This document shows, one piece after another, positions 1 to 10,606 of a stretch of 64,000 nucleotides of DNA. Location of the stretch: the NCBI RefSeq assembly GCF_026810445.1, contig NZ_CP113949.1:1-64000 (forward strand). Reading direction: 5' to 3'. How positions within the stretch are numbered: the stretch's first letter is position 1; each line of letters begins with the position of its first letter. A program made the translations under genes and the position numbers. The notes under the pieces are model-generated. The model saw nothing but the letters and a program-made list of their open reading frames with translations. It was not told where the DNA came from and ran no database searches. Origin of the DNA: Pseudomonas sp. BSw22131 (GTDB lineage: Bacteria > Pseudomonadota > Gammaproteobacteria > Pseudomonadales > Pseudomonadaceae).

Positions 1-1482
1 GTTGCTGCTCCTACTGAAAAGCCAGTAGCCGTAAGCAAAGATCTGATCCAGGTAAAAACAGACGTCCTAAACCTGGAAATTGACCCGGTCGGTGGTGATG
101 TCGTGCAACTCAGGTTGCCACTTTACCCTCGTCGCCAAGACCATCCAGACGTTCCATTCCAGCTATTTGACAATGGCGGCGAGCGCACTTTCCTTGCGCA
201 AAGCGGCCTGACAGGTGCAAACGGTCCAGATGCTCGTTCGGCTGGACGCCCACTTTATGTAAGCTCGCAGAAAAGCTATCAACTGGTTGATGGTCAAAAC
301 GACTTGGTGGTTGATCTCAAATTCAGCGATGCCGGCGTCAACTACATCAAGCGCTTTACATTCAAGCGTGGTCTGTACGACCTGACTGTGACTTACCTGA
401 TTGATAACCAAAGCGCGCAGCCTTGGAGCGGTAACCTTTTCGCTCAGCTAAAACGCGATGACAGCCCTGATCCATCTTCTTCCACTGCCACCGGGACAGC
501 TACTTACCTTGGTGCTGCAATGTGGACAGCGTCCGAGCCGTACAAAAAAGTTTCGATGAAAGACATCGACAAAGGTTCGGTAAAGGAAACGGTGCAGGGT
601 GGTTGGGTGGCCTGGTTGCAGCACTACTTTGTAACGGCCTGGATTCCAAACCACGGCGACAGCAACACCGTTACCACGCGCAAAGATAGCCAGGGCAATT
701 ACATCATCGGTTTCACCGGTCCCTCTTTGACCGTTGCGCCGGGTGCTCAAGCTGAAACCAACGCCACTCTGTATGCGGGTCCAAAAAGTCAGGCCGTGTT
801 GAAAGAGCTGTCGCCTGGTTTGGAATTGACGGTCGATTACGGAATTCTCTGGTTCATTGCTCAGCCGATCTTCTGGCTGCTGCAACATATCCACAGCATT
901 GTGGGTAACTGGGGCTGGTCGATTATTTTCCTGACGATGCTGATCAAGGGTCTCTTCTTCCCACTTTCAGCAGCAAGCTATCGGTCGATGGCACGTATGC
1001 GTGCCGTTGCCCCCAAGCTGGCGATTCTGAAAGAACAGCATGGTGACGATCGTCAGAAACTTTCGCAGTCTATGATGGAGCTGTACAAGAAAGAGAAGAT
1101 CAACCCTCTGGGTGGATGCTTGCCGATTCTGGTGCAGATGCCGGTATTCCTGTCGCTTTACTGGGTTCTGCTAGAAAGCGTGGAGATGCGTCAGGCACCA
1201 TGGTTGCTGTGGATAACTGACTTGTCTATCAAGGATCCATTCTTCATCCTGCCGATCATCATGGGCGCGACCATGTTCATCCAGCAGCGCTTGAACCCAA
1301 CACCTCCGGATCCGATGCAGGCGAAGGTCATGAAGCTGATGCCTATCATCTTCACGTTCTTCTTCCTCTGGTTCCCAGCTGGTCTGGTTCTGTACTGGGT
1401 TGTGAACAACACGCTGTCCATCACTCAGCAGTGGTACATCACACGTGGCATTGAAGCGAAGGCCAAAAAAGCTGAAGCTTGA
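1..1482 (+). CDS. yidC: Membrane protein insertase YidC, 5'-truncated by the window start
   Basis: YidC inserts and folds inner-membrane proteins, alone or with SecYEG. The reading frame is open from base 1, so the 493 codons seen lack the N-terminal membrane anchor and some linker. The visible part starts in the periplasmic beta-sandwich domain and continues to the conserved five-helix insertase core from about residue 280 (hydrophobic segments around codons 282-310, 370-400, 420-440 and 455-480), ending in a short basic tail. The arginine of the hydrophilic groove lies in the first core helix hairpin region. It is followed by a hairpin terminator and then mnmE, the usual Pseudomonas order (rpmH-rnpA-yidD-yidC-mnmE), which puts dnaA and oriC a few kb to the left of the window. 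An internal ATG at 103 is only a start-codon artefact. Confidence 0.97.
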   Translation, partial: VAAPTEKPVAVSKDLIQVKTDVLNLEIDPVGGDVVQLRLPLYPRRQDHPDVPFQLFDNGGERTFLAQSGLTGANGPDARSAGRPLYVSSQKSYQLVDGQNDLVVDLKFSDAGVNYIKRFTFKRGLYDLTVTYLIDNQSAQPWSGNLFAQLKRDDSPDPSSSTATGTATYLGAAMWTASEPYKKVSMKDIDKGSVKETVQGGWVAWLQHYFVTAWIPNHGDSNTVTTRKDSQGNYIIGFTGPSLTVAPGAQAETNATLYAGPKSQAVLKELSPGLELTVDYGILWFIAQPIFWLLQHIHSIVGNWGWSIIFLTMLIKGLFFPLSAASYRSMARMRAVAPKLAILKEQHGDDRQKLSQSMMELYKKEKINPLGGCLPILVQMPVFLSLYWVLLESVEMRQAPWLLWITDLSIKDPFFILPIIMGATMFIQQRLNPTPPDPMQAKVMKLMPIIFTFFFLWFPAGLVLYWVVNNTLSITQQWYITRGIEAKAKKAEA

Positions 1483-1489
1483 TCCAACC

Positions 1490-1498
1490 TGTGGATAA
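1490..1498 (-). promoter_or_regulatory. Perfect DnaA box in yidC-mnmE spacer
   Basis: The nine bases read TGTGGATAA, the reverse complement of the consensus DnaA box TTATCCACA. It starts a few bases after the yidC stop codon. It is one of eleven perfect boxes in the first 19.3 kb. Confidence 0.6.
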
Positions 1499-1508
1499 GT
1501 TATTCAGG

Positions 1509-1530
1509 ACGCCCCCTCGTGGGGCGTTTT
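1509..1530 (+). terminator. Rho-independent terminator after yidC
   Basis: A 7-bp perfect stem (ACGCCCC / GGGGCGT) with a 5-base loop is followed by TTTT. It ends the rpmH-yidC transcription unit. Confidence 0.85.
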
Positions 1531-1560
1531 GCTATCTGTCATTTATTCAGGAGTAGGGCC

Positions 1561-2931
1561 ATGAATGTCTCTCGTGAAACCATTGCCGCTATTGCCACCG
1601 CGCAGGGAAGAGGTGGTGTGGGCATTGTGCGTATTTCCGGACCGCTCGCCAGCGCTGCGGCATTGGCTATCATAGGCAAGACGCCTCAGCCGCGTTATGC
1701 GCACTTCGGCCCTTTCCGCGACAGTGATAAACAGGTCATTGACGAGGGGATCGCGCTGTTTTTCCCAGGGCCAAATTCTTTTACCGGCGAAGATGTGTTT
1801 GAGCTGCACGGGCATGGCGGTCCGGTTGTGCTGGACATGCTCCTTCAGTGCTGCCTGAAGCTTGGATGCAGGCTGGCGCGTCCAGGGGAATTCAGCGAAA
1901 GAGCCTTTCTCAACGACAAACTGGACCTGGCTCAGGCTGAAGCGATCGCTGATCTGATTGAGGCGAGTTCTGCACAGGCTGCTCGCAATGCGCTGCGGTC
2001 ACTGCAGGGAGCATTCTCTGTTCGTGTGGATAACCTGACTGAAAAGCTGATTGGGCTGCGCATTTACGTTGAGGCAGCTATCGACTTCCCGGAGGAGGAA
2101 ATCGATTTTCTCGCTGACGGTCACGTGCTGTCGATGCTCGATGATGTCCGCGAATACTTATCCACAGTGATGCGTGAAGCCAATCAGGGAGCTCTACTTC
2201 GGGATGGAATGACAGTGGTTATTGCCGGCAGGCCCAATGCCGGCAAGTCCAGCTTGTTGAACGCTCTGGCAGGACGTGAGGCAGCGATCGTGACTGAGAT
2301 AGCGGGTACTACCAGAGATATCTTGCGCGAGCATATCCATATTGATGGCATGCCTTTGCACGTCGTCGACACAGCTGGGCTGCGTGACACCTCAGACACG
2401 GTAGAAAAAATCGGCGTTGAACGAGCATTGAAGGCAATCAATGAGGCCGACAGAATCTTGCTGGTAGTGGACGCGACGACCGCCGAGGCAAATGATCCGT
2501 TTTCTCTGTGGCCCGAATTTTTAGAACACCGGCCGGATCCTTCCAAAGTCACGCTTATCAGGAACAAGGCTGACCTGAGCGCCGATCCTGTCGAGCTGGA
2601 GACGAACGCAGATGGCCATGTAACGATCAATCTAAGCGCGAAGGCTGGCGGAGATGGCTTGGAGTTGCTGCGCGAACACCTGAAGGCATGCATGGGTTAT
2701 CAGCAGACGTCCGAGAGCAGCTTCAGCGCGCGGCGTCGGCATCTTGAAGCGCTGGATCGGGCCAGCACGTCGATTGAACACGGCAGGGCACAGCTGACGC
2801 TTGCTGGAGCCGGTGAGCTACTGGCCGAAGATCTTCGACAGGCTCAGCAAGCTCTGGGCGAAATCACCGGCGCATTCAGCTCGGATGATCTCTTGGGCCG
2901 CATCTTCTCCAGCTTCTGTATCGGCAAATAG
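1561..2931 (+). CDS. mnmE: tRNA uridine-5-carboxymethylaminomethyl modification GTPase MnmE
   Basis: With MnmG it forms cmnm5U at wobble position 34 of certain tRNAs. The 456 residues match the family length. The N-terminal tetrahydrofolate-binding domain (about 1-120) starts with the usual conserved block, including [16 protein letters not shown] helical domain encloses a Ras-like G domain (about 216-377) with G1 [10 protein letters not shown]2 TTRD, G3 DTAG and G4 NKAD. The C-terminal CIGK carries the catalytic cysteine. The ATG at 1561 has an AGGAG ribosome site 7-8 bases upstream and matches the family N-terminus; a start at 1519 would add unrelated residues. A perfect DnaA box (2158-2166) and another (2025-2033) lie inside the gene. 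A hairpin terminator follows. Confidence 0.98.
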   Translation: MNVSRETIAAIATAQGRGGVGIVRISGPLASAAALAIIGKTPQPRYAHFGPFRDSDKQVIDEGIALFFPGPNSFTGEDVFELHGHGGPVVLDMLLQCCLKLGCRLARPGEFSERAFLNDKLDLAQAEAIADLIEASSAQAARNALRSLQGAFSVRVDNLTEKLIGLRIYVEAAIDFPEEEIDFLADGHVLSMLDDVREYLSTVMREANQGALLRDGMTVVIAGRPNAGKSSLLNALAGREAAIVTEIAGTTRDILREHIHIDGMPLHVVDTAGLRDTSDTVEKIGVERALKAINEADRILLVVDATTAEANDPFSLWPEFLEHRPDPSKVTLIRNKADLSADPVELETNADGHVTINLSAKAGGDGLELLREHLKACMGYQQTSESSFSARRRHLEALDRASTSIEHGRAQLTLAGAGELLAEDLRQAQQALGEITGAFSSDDLLGRIFSSFCIGK

Positions 2932-2945
2932 CTTCAACTCCCCCC

Positions 2946-2974
2946 AGCGGGCTTTCCTCAGCCCGCTCGCTTTA
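2946..2974 (+). terminator. Rho-independent terminator after mnmE
   Basis: An 8-bp perfect stem AGCGGGCT / AGCCCGCT with a 6-base loop, followed by a weak T stretch, sits 15 bases after the mnmE stop. Confidence 0.7.
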
Positions 2975-3072
2975 ACTCTCCTATTCCAACTTAAAGCTTC
3001 CCTGCCCTTGTTTTCGACCTGTTCATTTGTCGGCTACAGGACGCTCGCCTGTATTTTCCAGTCGCTAAGCTC

Positions 3073-3347
3073 TGTGCATAAGCATGCCTAAGGTCGGTTG
3101 ATAAGTGGGCGATTTTCATGAGGATAAACCGGTCTGTGCATAAGTAGCCGTTTAATCCACAGGCTTAAGCACGTTATCCAAGGTCCTCATGATGGGATAA
3201 CCACAGAGTTTTGATTCTCTGTACACATTGATTTTAAAGGTCTGTGGACTTCTATCCACAGAATCTGTGTTCAGTAGAAATAAACATAAAAACAAAGATC
3301 TTATAAATTTCTTTCTTTTTAATTTCTATAATCGGTTTCTATCCACA
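3073..3347. promoter_or_regulatory. mnmE-mnmG spacer with clustered DnaA-box-like sites and an AT-rich stretch
   Basis: The 513-bp gene-free interval 2932-3444 contains two TTATGCACA-type boxes on the minus strand (3073-3081, 3135-3143) and three boxes one base off consensus (TAATCCACA 3153-3161; CTATCCACA 3252-3260 and 3339-3347). A conspicuously A/T-rich tract spans about 3278-3332. Box cluster plus AT-rich stretch is the composition of a bacterial replication origin or a DnaA-controlled promoter. In Escherichia coli the origin does lie next to mnmG, but in Pseudomonas the mapped origin lies between rpmH and dnaA, so this is more safely called a DnaA-responsive upstream region. Confidence 0.5.
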
Positions 3348-3371
3348 GCTGGTTAAATTTTGCGCAAAAGG

Positions 3372-3401
3372 TTCCTTTCGATAGGGTGAAGTCCCTATAC
3401 T
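3372..3401 (+). promoter_or_regulatory. Possible mnmG promoter
   Basis: A good -10 hexamer TATACT (3396-3401) lies about 44 bases before the mnmG start; no good -35 hexamer is seen, only a weak match around 3372-3378. The assignment is tentative. Confidence 0.4.
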
Positions 3402-3444
3402 TGCCGACAATTCCTATTTCTCCCCAAAAACAGGCACGAGGTGC

Positions 3445-5340
3445 GTGGTGGATTTCCCTTCCCGTTTTGAAGTGATCGTCATCGGCGGCGGTCATGCCGG
3501 TACCGAGGCAGCACTGGCGTCTGCACGCATGGGTTCAAAAACCCTGCTGTTGACGCATAACGTGGAAACCCTTGGCCAGATGAGCTGCAACCCTGCTATC
3601 GGTGGTATCGGTAAAAGCCATTTGGTCAAAGAAATCGACGCCTTAGGCGGCGCTATGGCAGTTGCCACGGATAAAGGCGGTATTCAGTTTCGCGTATTGA
3701 ACAGTCGTAAAGGCCCGGCTGTGCGGGCCACTCGTGCTCAGGCAGACCGAGTGCTGTACAAAGCCGCTGTTCGCGAAATTATTGAAAACCAGCCCAACCT
3801 TTGGGTATTCCAGCAAGCCTGCGACGATCTGATCGTTGAGCACGGCGAAGTGCGCGGGGTAGTGACTCAAATGGGTCTGCGCTTTTTGGCAGACTCGGTC
3901 GTACTGACGACCGGGACATTCCTCGGCGGACTTATCCACATTGGCATGCAGAATTACTCAGGCGGCAGAGCTGGAGATCCGCCCTCAATCGCGCTCGCCC
4001 ACCGACTGCGCGAACTGCCGCTGCGTGTTGGCCGCCTGAAAACGGGTACACCGCCCAGAATCGATGGCCGCTCAGTGGATTTCTCGGTAATGACCGAGCA
4101 ACCTGGTGACACGCCTATTCCGGTCATGTCGTTCATGGGGTCGAAAGATCAGCACCCGGCCCAGGTCAGTTGCTGGATCACTCACACCAATGCGCGTACA
4201 CACGAGATCATCGCAGCGAATCTAGACCGCTCTCCGATGTACTCCGGCGTGATTGAAGGCGTTGGCCCGCGTTATTGCCCTTCGATCGAAGACAAGATTC
4301 ATCGCTTTGCCGACAAGGAAAGTCATCAGGTATTCATCGAGCCGGAAGGGCTGAATACACACGAGCTATACCCGAACGGGATCTCCACCTCGTTGCCGTT
4401 TGACGTGCAGTTACAGATCGTTCGGTCGATCCGAGGCATGGAAAATGCTCATATCGTGCGTCCTGGCTATGCAATCGAGTACGACTATTTCGACCCTCGT
4501 GATCTTAAGTACAGCCTTGAGACCAAGGTGATCGCCGGCCTCTTCTTCGCTGGCCAGATCAATGGAACGACGGGTTACGAGGAGGCCGGAGCGCAAGGTT
4601 TGCTGGCCGGGGCCAACGCGGCTCTTCGTGCGCAAGGCAAAGACAGTTGGTGCCCGCGGCGCGATGAGGCTTACATCGGTGTCCTGGTTGATGACCTGAT
4701 TACATTGGGTACGCAAGAGCCTTACCGAATGTTTACCTCTCGCGCGGAATACCGCCTGATCCTGCGGGAAGACAACGCTGACCTGCGCCTCACTGAAAAA
4801 GGTCGGGAACTGGGATTGGTCGATGACGCTCGCTGGGCTGCTTTTTGCACCAAGCGCGAAAGTATCGAACGCGAAGAGCAGCGCTTGAAGTCGACCTGGA
4901 TTCGTCCTGGTACGCCACAAGGTGATTCGGTGTCCGCTCATTTCGGTACGCCGTTGACGCATGAATACAATCTGCTCAACCTTCTTACCCGACCTGAAAT
5001 TGACTACGCCAGTCTCATTGCGTTGACAGGAGACGGTTGCACCGATCCACAAGTCGCCGAACAAGTCGAAATCAAGACTAAGTACGCGGGTTACATTGAC
5101 CGCCAGCAGGATGAAATAGGCCGTCTGCGCGCCAGCGAAGACACGAAGCTGCCTGCTGATATCGACTACACCAACATTTCCGGGCTATCCAAAGAAATCC
5201 AAGGCAAGTTGGGGATAACTCGCCCTGAGACTCTCGGGCAAGCGTCGCGCATCCCTGGCGTCACCCCGGCGGCCATTTCACTGTTGATGATTCATTTGAA
5301 AAAACGCGGCGCGGGCCGTCAGTTGGAGCAAAGCGCTTGA
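3445..5340 (+). CDS. mnmG: tRNA uridine-5-carboxymethylaminomethyl modification enzyme MnmG (GidA)
   Basis: This is the FAD- and NADH-dependent partner of MnmE in wobble uridine modification. The 631 residues equal the normal Pseudomonas length. The FAD-binding motif [10 protein letters not shown] is near residue 13, followed by the conserved [11 protein letters not shown] stretch, the second FAD motif ([17 protein letters not shown], about residues 365-380) and the C-terminal helical MnmE-binding domain. The start is one of two consecutive GTG codons (3445 or 3448), with GAGG just upstream. A perfect DnaA box is internal at 3932-3940. The gene overlaps rsmG by four bases, so both are cotranscribed, as in most bacteria. 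Confidence 0.98.
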   Translation: MVDFPSRFEVIVIGGGHAGTEAALASARMGSKTLLLTHNVETLGQMSCNPAIGGIGKSHLVKEIDALGGAMAVATDKGGIQFRVLNSRKGPAVRATRAQADRVLYKAAVREIIENQPNLWVFQQACDDLIVEHGEVRGVVTQMGLRFLADSVVLTTGTFLGGLIHIGMQNYSGGRAGDPPSIALAHRLRELPLRVGRLKTGTPPRIDGRSVDFSVMTEQPGDTPIPVMSFMGSKDQHPAQVSCWITHTNARTHEIIAANLDRSPMYSGVIEGVGPRYCPSIEDKIHRFADKESHQVFIEPEGLNTHELYPNGISTSLPFDVQLQIVRSIRGMENAHIVRPGYAIEYDYFDPRDLKYSLETKVIAGLFFAGQINGTTGYEEAGAQGLLAGANAALRAQGKDSWCPRRDEAYIGVLVDDLITLGTQEPYRMFTSRAEYRLILREDNADLRLTEKGRELGLVDDARWAAFCTKRESIEREEQRLKSTWIRPGTPQGDSVSAHFGTPLTHEYNLLNLLTRPEIDYASLIALTGDGCTDPQVAEQVEIKTKYAGYIDRQQDEIGRLRASEDTKLPADIDYTNISGLSKEIQGKLGITRPETLGQASRIPGVTPAAISLLMIHLKKRGAGRQLEQSA

Positions 5341-5981
5341 GTTCAATGGTTACTTCGCAACACGCTGAAGAGCTGACGCTCGGCGCCCGCGAATTGGGCT
5401 TGGTGCTCAATGAACGTCAGCACAATCTCCTGCTGGCGTACCTGGCTTTGCTGATCAAGTGGAACAAGGCCTACAACCTGACTGCCGTCCGCGACCCGGA
5501 TGAAATGGTCTCGCGTCATTTACTGGACAGTTTGAGTATCATGTCTTTCATCGTGGGTGAGCGCTGGCTCGATGTGGGGAGCGGGGGTGGAATGCCTGGT
5601 ATCCCGATGGCCATCCTGTTTCCCGATGCAAAAATCACCGTCCTCGACAGCAACGGCAAGAAGACGCGTTTTCTGACCCAGGTCAAACTTGAGCTCAAGC
5701 TCGATAATCTGGAAGTTATCCACAGCCGTGCAGAAGTATTCCAGCCGCAGCAGCCTTTCAGCGGGATCATTTCCCGGGCGTTCAGCAGCCTCGAAGACTT
5801 CACCCACTGGACACGCCATATGGGCGACGAGCAAACGCAATGGCTGGCGATGAAGGGTCTGCATCCTGCCGACGAACTGGTAGCATTGCCGGCAGACTTC
5901 CGCCTCGACAGTACGCAGGCCTTGGCCGTACCGGGTTGCCAAGGGCAACGCCATCTGCTGATACTGCGCCGCACGGCTTGA
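5337..5981 (+). CDS. rsmG: 16S rRNA (guanine527-N7)-methyltransferase RsmG
   Basis: It methylates G527 of 16S rRNA with S-adenosylmethionine. The 214 residues include the Rossmann SAM motif [12 protein letters not shown] (about 81-92) and the conserved WNKAYNLTA segment near residue 43. The TTG at 5337 overlaps the mnmG stop (TTGA); an ATG nine bases downstream (5346) is the alternative start. A perfect DnaA box lies at 5716-5724. parA follows after 18 bases. Confidence 0.96.
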   Translation: MSSMVTSQHAEELTLGARELGLVLNERQHNLLLAYLALLIKWNKAYNLTAVRDPDEMVSRHLLDSLSIMSFIVGERWLDVGSGGGMPGIPMAILFPDAKITVLDSNGKKTRFLTQVKLELKLDNLEVIHSRAEVFQPQQPFSGIISRAFSSLEDFTHWTRHMGDEQTQWLAMKGLHPADELVALPADFRLDSTQALAVPGCQGQRHLLILRRTA

Positions 5982-5999
5982 CAGGGAACACACGCAAGA

Positions 6000-6791
6000 A
6001 TGGCTAAGGTATTCGCGATAGCGAACCAAAAGGGTGGTGTGGGTAAAACCACCACCTGCATCAACCTCGCAGCTTCACTGGTCGCTACCAAGCGCCGGGT
6101 ACTGCTGATCGATCTCGACCCCCAAGGCAATGCCACGATGGGCAGCGGTGTGGATAAGCACGCGCTCGAGAACTCGGTGTATGACGTTCTCATCGGCGAA
6201 TGTGATCTTGGCCAGGCCATGCACTTTTCCGAACACGGCGGCTACCAGCTTTTGCCTGCCAACCGCGACCTGACTGCTGCAGAAGTTGTACTGCTCGAGA
6301 TGCAGATGAAGGAAAGCCGGCTGCGCACCGCGCTGGCGCCCATCCGGGAAAACTACGACTACATTCTCATCGACTGCCCGCCGTCGCTTTCGATGCTGAC
6401 GCTCAATGCTTTGGTCGCTGCCGACGGCGTGATCATCCCGATGCAATGCGAGTATTTTGCGCTGGAAGGTCTCAGCGACCTTGTGGATAACATCAAACGT
6501 ATCGCTGAATTGCTAAATCCGCAGTTGAAAATCGAAGGGCTGCTGCGAACGATGTATGACCCCCGCCTAAGCTTGATCAATGACGTTTCCGCGCAGCTCA
6601 AAGAGCATTTCGGCGATCAGCTTTACGACACCGTGATACCACGCAACATCCGTCTGGCTGAAGCGCCGAGCTTCGGCATGCCTGCGTTGGCTTATGACAA
6701 AACTTCACGCGGCGCCCTGGCCTATCTAGCCTTGGCTGGCGAGATGGTTCGTCGTCAACGTCGCAACACCCGCACGACCCAGCCCATTTAA
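6000..6791 (+). CDS. parA: Chromosome partition ATPase ParA (Soj)
   Basis: This is the Walker-type ATPase of the chromosomal ParABS system; it forms a nucleoid-bound gradient that moves ParB-parS complexes away from the pole. The 263-residue protein begins with the deviant Walker A box KGGVGKTT (about residues 10-17). It lacks the long N-terminal DNA-binding extension of plasmid ParAs, so it is the chromosomal type. The Walker B region is LIDCPPS (about 122-128). parB follows after nine bases. Two perfect DnaA boxes are inside the gene (6149-6157, 6482-6490). Confidence 0.97.
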   Translation: MAKVFAIANQKGGVGKTTTCINLAASLVATKRRVLLIDLDPQGNATMGSGVDKHALENSVYDVLIGECDLGQAMHFSEHGGYQLLPANRDLTAAEVVLLEMQMKESRLRTALAPIRENYDYILIDCPPSLSMLTLNALVAADGVIIPMQCEYFALEGLSDLVDNIKRIAELLNPQLKIEGLLRTMYDPRLSLINDVSAQLKEHFGDQLYDTVIPRNIRLAEAPSFGMPALAYDKTSRGALAYLALAGEMVRRQRRNTRTTQPI

Positions 6792-6800
6792 GGAAATCCC

Positions 6801-7673
6801 ATGGCCGTCAAGAAACGAGGACTCGGACGTGGGCTGGATGCGCTGCTAAGCAGTCCAACCGTCAGCTCCCTGGAAGAGCAGGCCACAAAGGCCGATCAAC
6901 GAGAGCTTCAGCATATTCCGCTGGACCTTATCCAGCGTGGCAAATACCAGCCACGTCGCGACATGGACCCTCAGGCCCTTGAAGAGCTTGCGTTGTCCAT
7001 CAAGGCGCAGGGCGTCATGCAGCCAATCGTGGTGCGTCCGATAGGTGAGAACCGCTTTGAAATCATTGCTGGCGAGCGCCGCTGGCGTGCAAGCCAACAG
7101 GCAGGTATTGACACCATTCCGGCAATGGTCCGCGACGTGCCTGATGAGACAGCCATCGCGATGGCGCTCATCGAGAACATCCAGCGCGAAGATCTCAATC
7201 CGATTGAGGAGGCTGTCGCGCTTCAACGTTTGCAACAAGAGTTTCAACTGACTCAACAGCAGGTTGCCGATGCTGTGGGCAAGTCCAGAGTCAGTGTGGC
7301 GAACTTGCTACGCTTGATCGCCTTGCCTGAAGTTATCAAGACGATGTTGTCACACGGTGATCTGGAGATGGGTCATGCGCGCGCTTTGTTGGGGTTGGCT
7401 GAAGACCAGCAGGTGGAGGGGGCGCGACACGTTGTCGCACGTGGCCTAACTGTTCGCCAGACTGAAGCGCTCGTGCGCCAGTGGCTGAGTGGCAAACAGG
7501 AACCCACAGCGCCTGCAAAACCTGATCCCGATATAAGTCGACTCGAGCAGCGTCTGGCCGAGCGGCTAGGCTCTGCGGTGCAAATTCGACACGGTCAGAA
7601 GGGAAAGGGGCAATTAGTCATCCGTTATAACTCACTGGACGAGTTGCAAGGGGTACTTGCTCACATCCGCTGA
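6801..7673 (+). CDS. parB: Chromosome partition protein ParB (Spo0J)
   Basis: ParB is the CTP-dependent DNA clamp that loads at parS sites near the origin. The 290 residues begin with the basic ParA-stimulating motif (KKRGLGRGLDALL). Next is the CTPase/ParB-N domain containing GERRWRAS (about residues 91-98) and ENIQREDLNP (about 127-136), then a helix-turn-helix domain (about 140-200, KSRVSVANLLRL) and a C-terminal dimerisation domain. The ribosome site AAGGAA precedes the ATG by six bases. It is the last gene before the atp promoter. Confidence 0.97.
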   Translation: MAVKKRGLGRGLDALLSSPTVSSLEEQATKADQRELQHIPLDLIQRGKYQPRRDMDPQALEELALSIKAQGVMQPIVVRPIGENRFEIIAGERRWRASQQAGIDTIPAMVRDVPDETAIAMALIENIQREDLNPIEEAVALQRLQQEFQLTQQQVADAVGKSRVSVANLLRLIALPEVIKTMLSHGDLEMGHARALLGLAEDQQVEGARHVVARGLTVRQTEALVRQWLSGKQEPTAPAKPDPDISRLEQRLAERLGSAVQIRHGQKGKGQLVIRYNSLDELQGVLAHIR

Positions 7674-7717
7674 AACAATTGCTCTGTAGCGTGTAGTCGG
7701 AAATCACTACCGGGCAG

Positions 7718-7746
7718 TTGAATAGGGACTTAACCACCCCTATACT
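7718..7746 (+). promoter_or_regulatory. Sigma-70 promoter of the atp operon
   Basis: TTGAAT (7718-7723) and TATACT (7741-7746) are separated by 17 bases in the 146-bp parB-atpI spacer. Both hexamers are close to consensus. The leader to the atpI ATG would be about 65-70 bases. Confidence 0.7.
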
Positions 7747-7819
7747 CTGCGCGCATTTTGTCGGCACAAATTATGCCAAGTTATTGATTTTGGCGGCCGA
7801 CGCACGAGGAGCAGTGGTG

Positions 7820-9113
<1,294 letters not shown>

Positions 9114-9235
9114 GGCTCGCCTGGCGCGTCTGATGATCCCTCCGCTCACGTGAGGGGATGCCCGCGAGGGCTTGATGTAAGAAACGATTTTGCTTTACCG
9201 CTTTAATCTAAAAAAACCTAACCAATACGACGTAA

Positions 9236-9508
<273 letters not shown>

Positions 9509-9565
9509 TCACTCGAATTTTCGAGTTGATTGGTGTGATGGACAACGAACGAGCGAGGTGTTGGC

Positions 9566-10036
9566 GTGAACATTAATGCAACCCTGATTGGCCAGTCCGT
9601 TGCGTTCTTCATTTTTGTGCTGTTCTGCATGAAGTTCGTGTGGCCTCCGGTCATCGCGGCTTTGCACGAACGTCAGAAGAAGATTGCGGATGGATTGGAC
9701 GCTGCCAGCCGAGCAGCTCGCGACCTGGAGTTGGCCCAAGATAAAGCGGGTCAACAACTGCGCGAAGCGAAAGCTCAGGCAGCTGAAATCATTGAGCAGG
9801 CCAAGAAACGCGGTACTCAGATTGTCGACGAAGCCCGGGAACAGGCTCGCGTTGAAGCTGACCGCATCAAGGCTCAGGCTCAGGCCGAGATCGAACAGGA
9901 ACTGAACGGCGTCAAAGACGCGCTGCGCGCCCAATTGGGTAGCCTGGCTGTCAACGGCGCAGAGAAGATTCTGGGTGCCACAATCGATCAAAACGCGCAC
10001 GCGGAGCTGGTTAATAAACTGGCTGCAGAAATTTAA
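9566..10036 (+). CDS. atpF: F1Fo ATP synthase subunit b (AtpF)
   Basis: The peripheral-stalk subunit. It is 156 residues long with one N-terminal membrane helix (about 5-25) and a long charged coiled coil (about 35-150) rich in Ala, Glu, Gln and Lys. Length and composition fit the b subunit. A 12-base gap separates it from atpH. Confidence 0.98.
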   Translation: MNINATLIGQSVAFFIFVLFCMKFVWPPVIAALHERQKKIADGLDAASRAARDLELAQDKAGQQLREAKAQAAEIIEQAKKRGTQIVDEAREQARVEADRIKAQAQAEIEQELNGVKDALRAQLGSLAVNGAEKILGATIDQNAHAELVNKLAAEI

Positions 10037-10048
10037 GCGAGGGCGATC

Positions 10049-10585
10049 ATGGCAGAACTGACCACGTTGGCCCGACCTTACGCTAAGGCAGCCTTCGAGC
10101 ATGCACAGGCGCACCAGCAACTGGCCAATTGGTCAGCCATGCTCGGCCTGGCTGCTGCAGTGTCGCAAGACGACACAATGCAGCGCATGCTCAAGGCCCC
10201 GCGACTGACGAGCGCAGACAAGGCCGCCACTTTTATTGAAGTGTGCGGCGACAAGTTCGATGTCAAGGCACAAAATTTCATCCAGGTCGTCGCAGAAAAC
10301 GACCGTCTTCCGCTTTTGCCGGAGATATCCGAGCTGTTCGACCTGTACAAGGCTGAGCAGGAAAAGTCGGTAGATGTGGATGTCACCAGTGCTTTTGCAT
10401 TGAACCAAGAACAGCAAGACAAACTCGCCAAGGTTCTCAGTGCACGGCTCGGCCGGGAAGTGCGCCTGCATGCTGCGGAGGATGCCACCCTGATAGGTGG
10501 TGTCATCATCCGCGCCGGCGACCTGGTTATCGATGGCTCAGTTCGCGGCAAACTCGCGCAACTAGCCGAAGCATTGAAATCTTGA
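10049..10585 (+). CDS. atpH: F1Fo ATP synthase subunit delta (AtpH)
   Basis: Links the peripheral stalk to the top of F1. The 178 residues begin with the family motif [12 protein letters not shown]; the C-terminal signature [20 protein letters not shown] is intact. It lies 21 bases before atpA in the operon. Confidence 0.98.
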   Translation: MAELTTLARPYAKAAFEHAQAHQQLANWSAMLGLAAAVSQDDTMQRMLKAPRLTSADKAATFIEVCGDKFDVKAQNFIQVVAENDRLPLLPEISELFDLYKAEQEKSVDVDVTSAFALNQEQQDKLAKVLSARLGREVRLHAAEDATLIGGVIIRAGDLVIDGSVRGKLAQLAEALKS

Positions 10586-10606
10586 GTTTGAAGGGGCAGC
10601 AGAGCA

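Noticed and set aside
2932-3444. The actual chromosomal replication origin
   Set aside because: In Pseudomonas the mapped origin lies between rpmH and dnaA, left of yidC; the boxes here are mostly imperfect, so only a DnaA-responsive region is claimed.
7718-7819. Upstream ATG (7718) as the atpI start
   Set aside because: It falls within the promoter -35 hexamer and adds residues absent from AtpI proteins; ATG 7820 has a good ribosome site.
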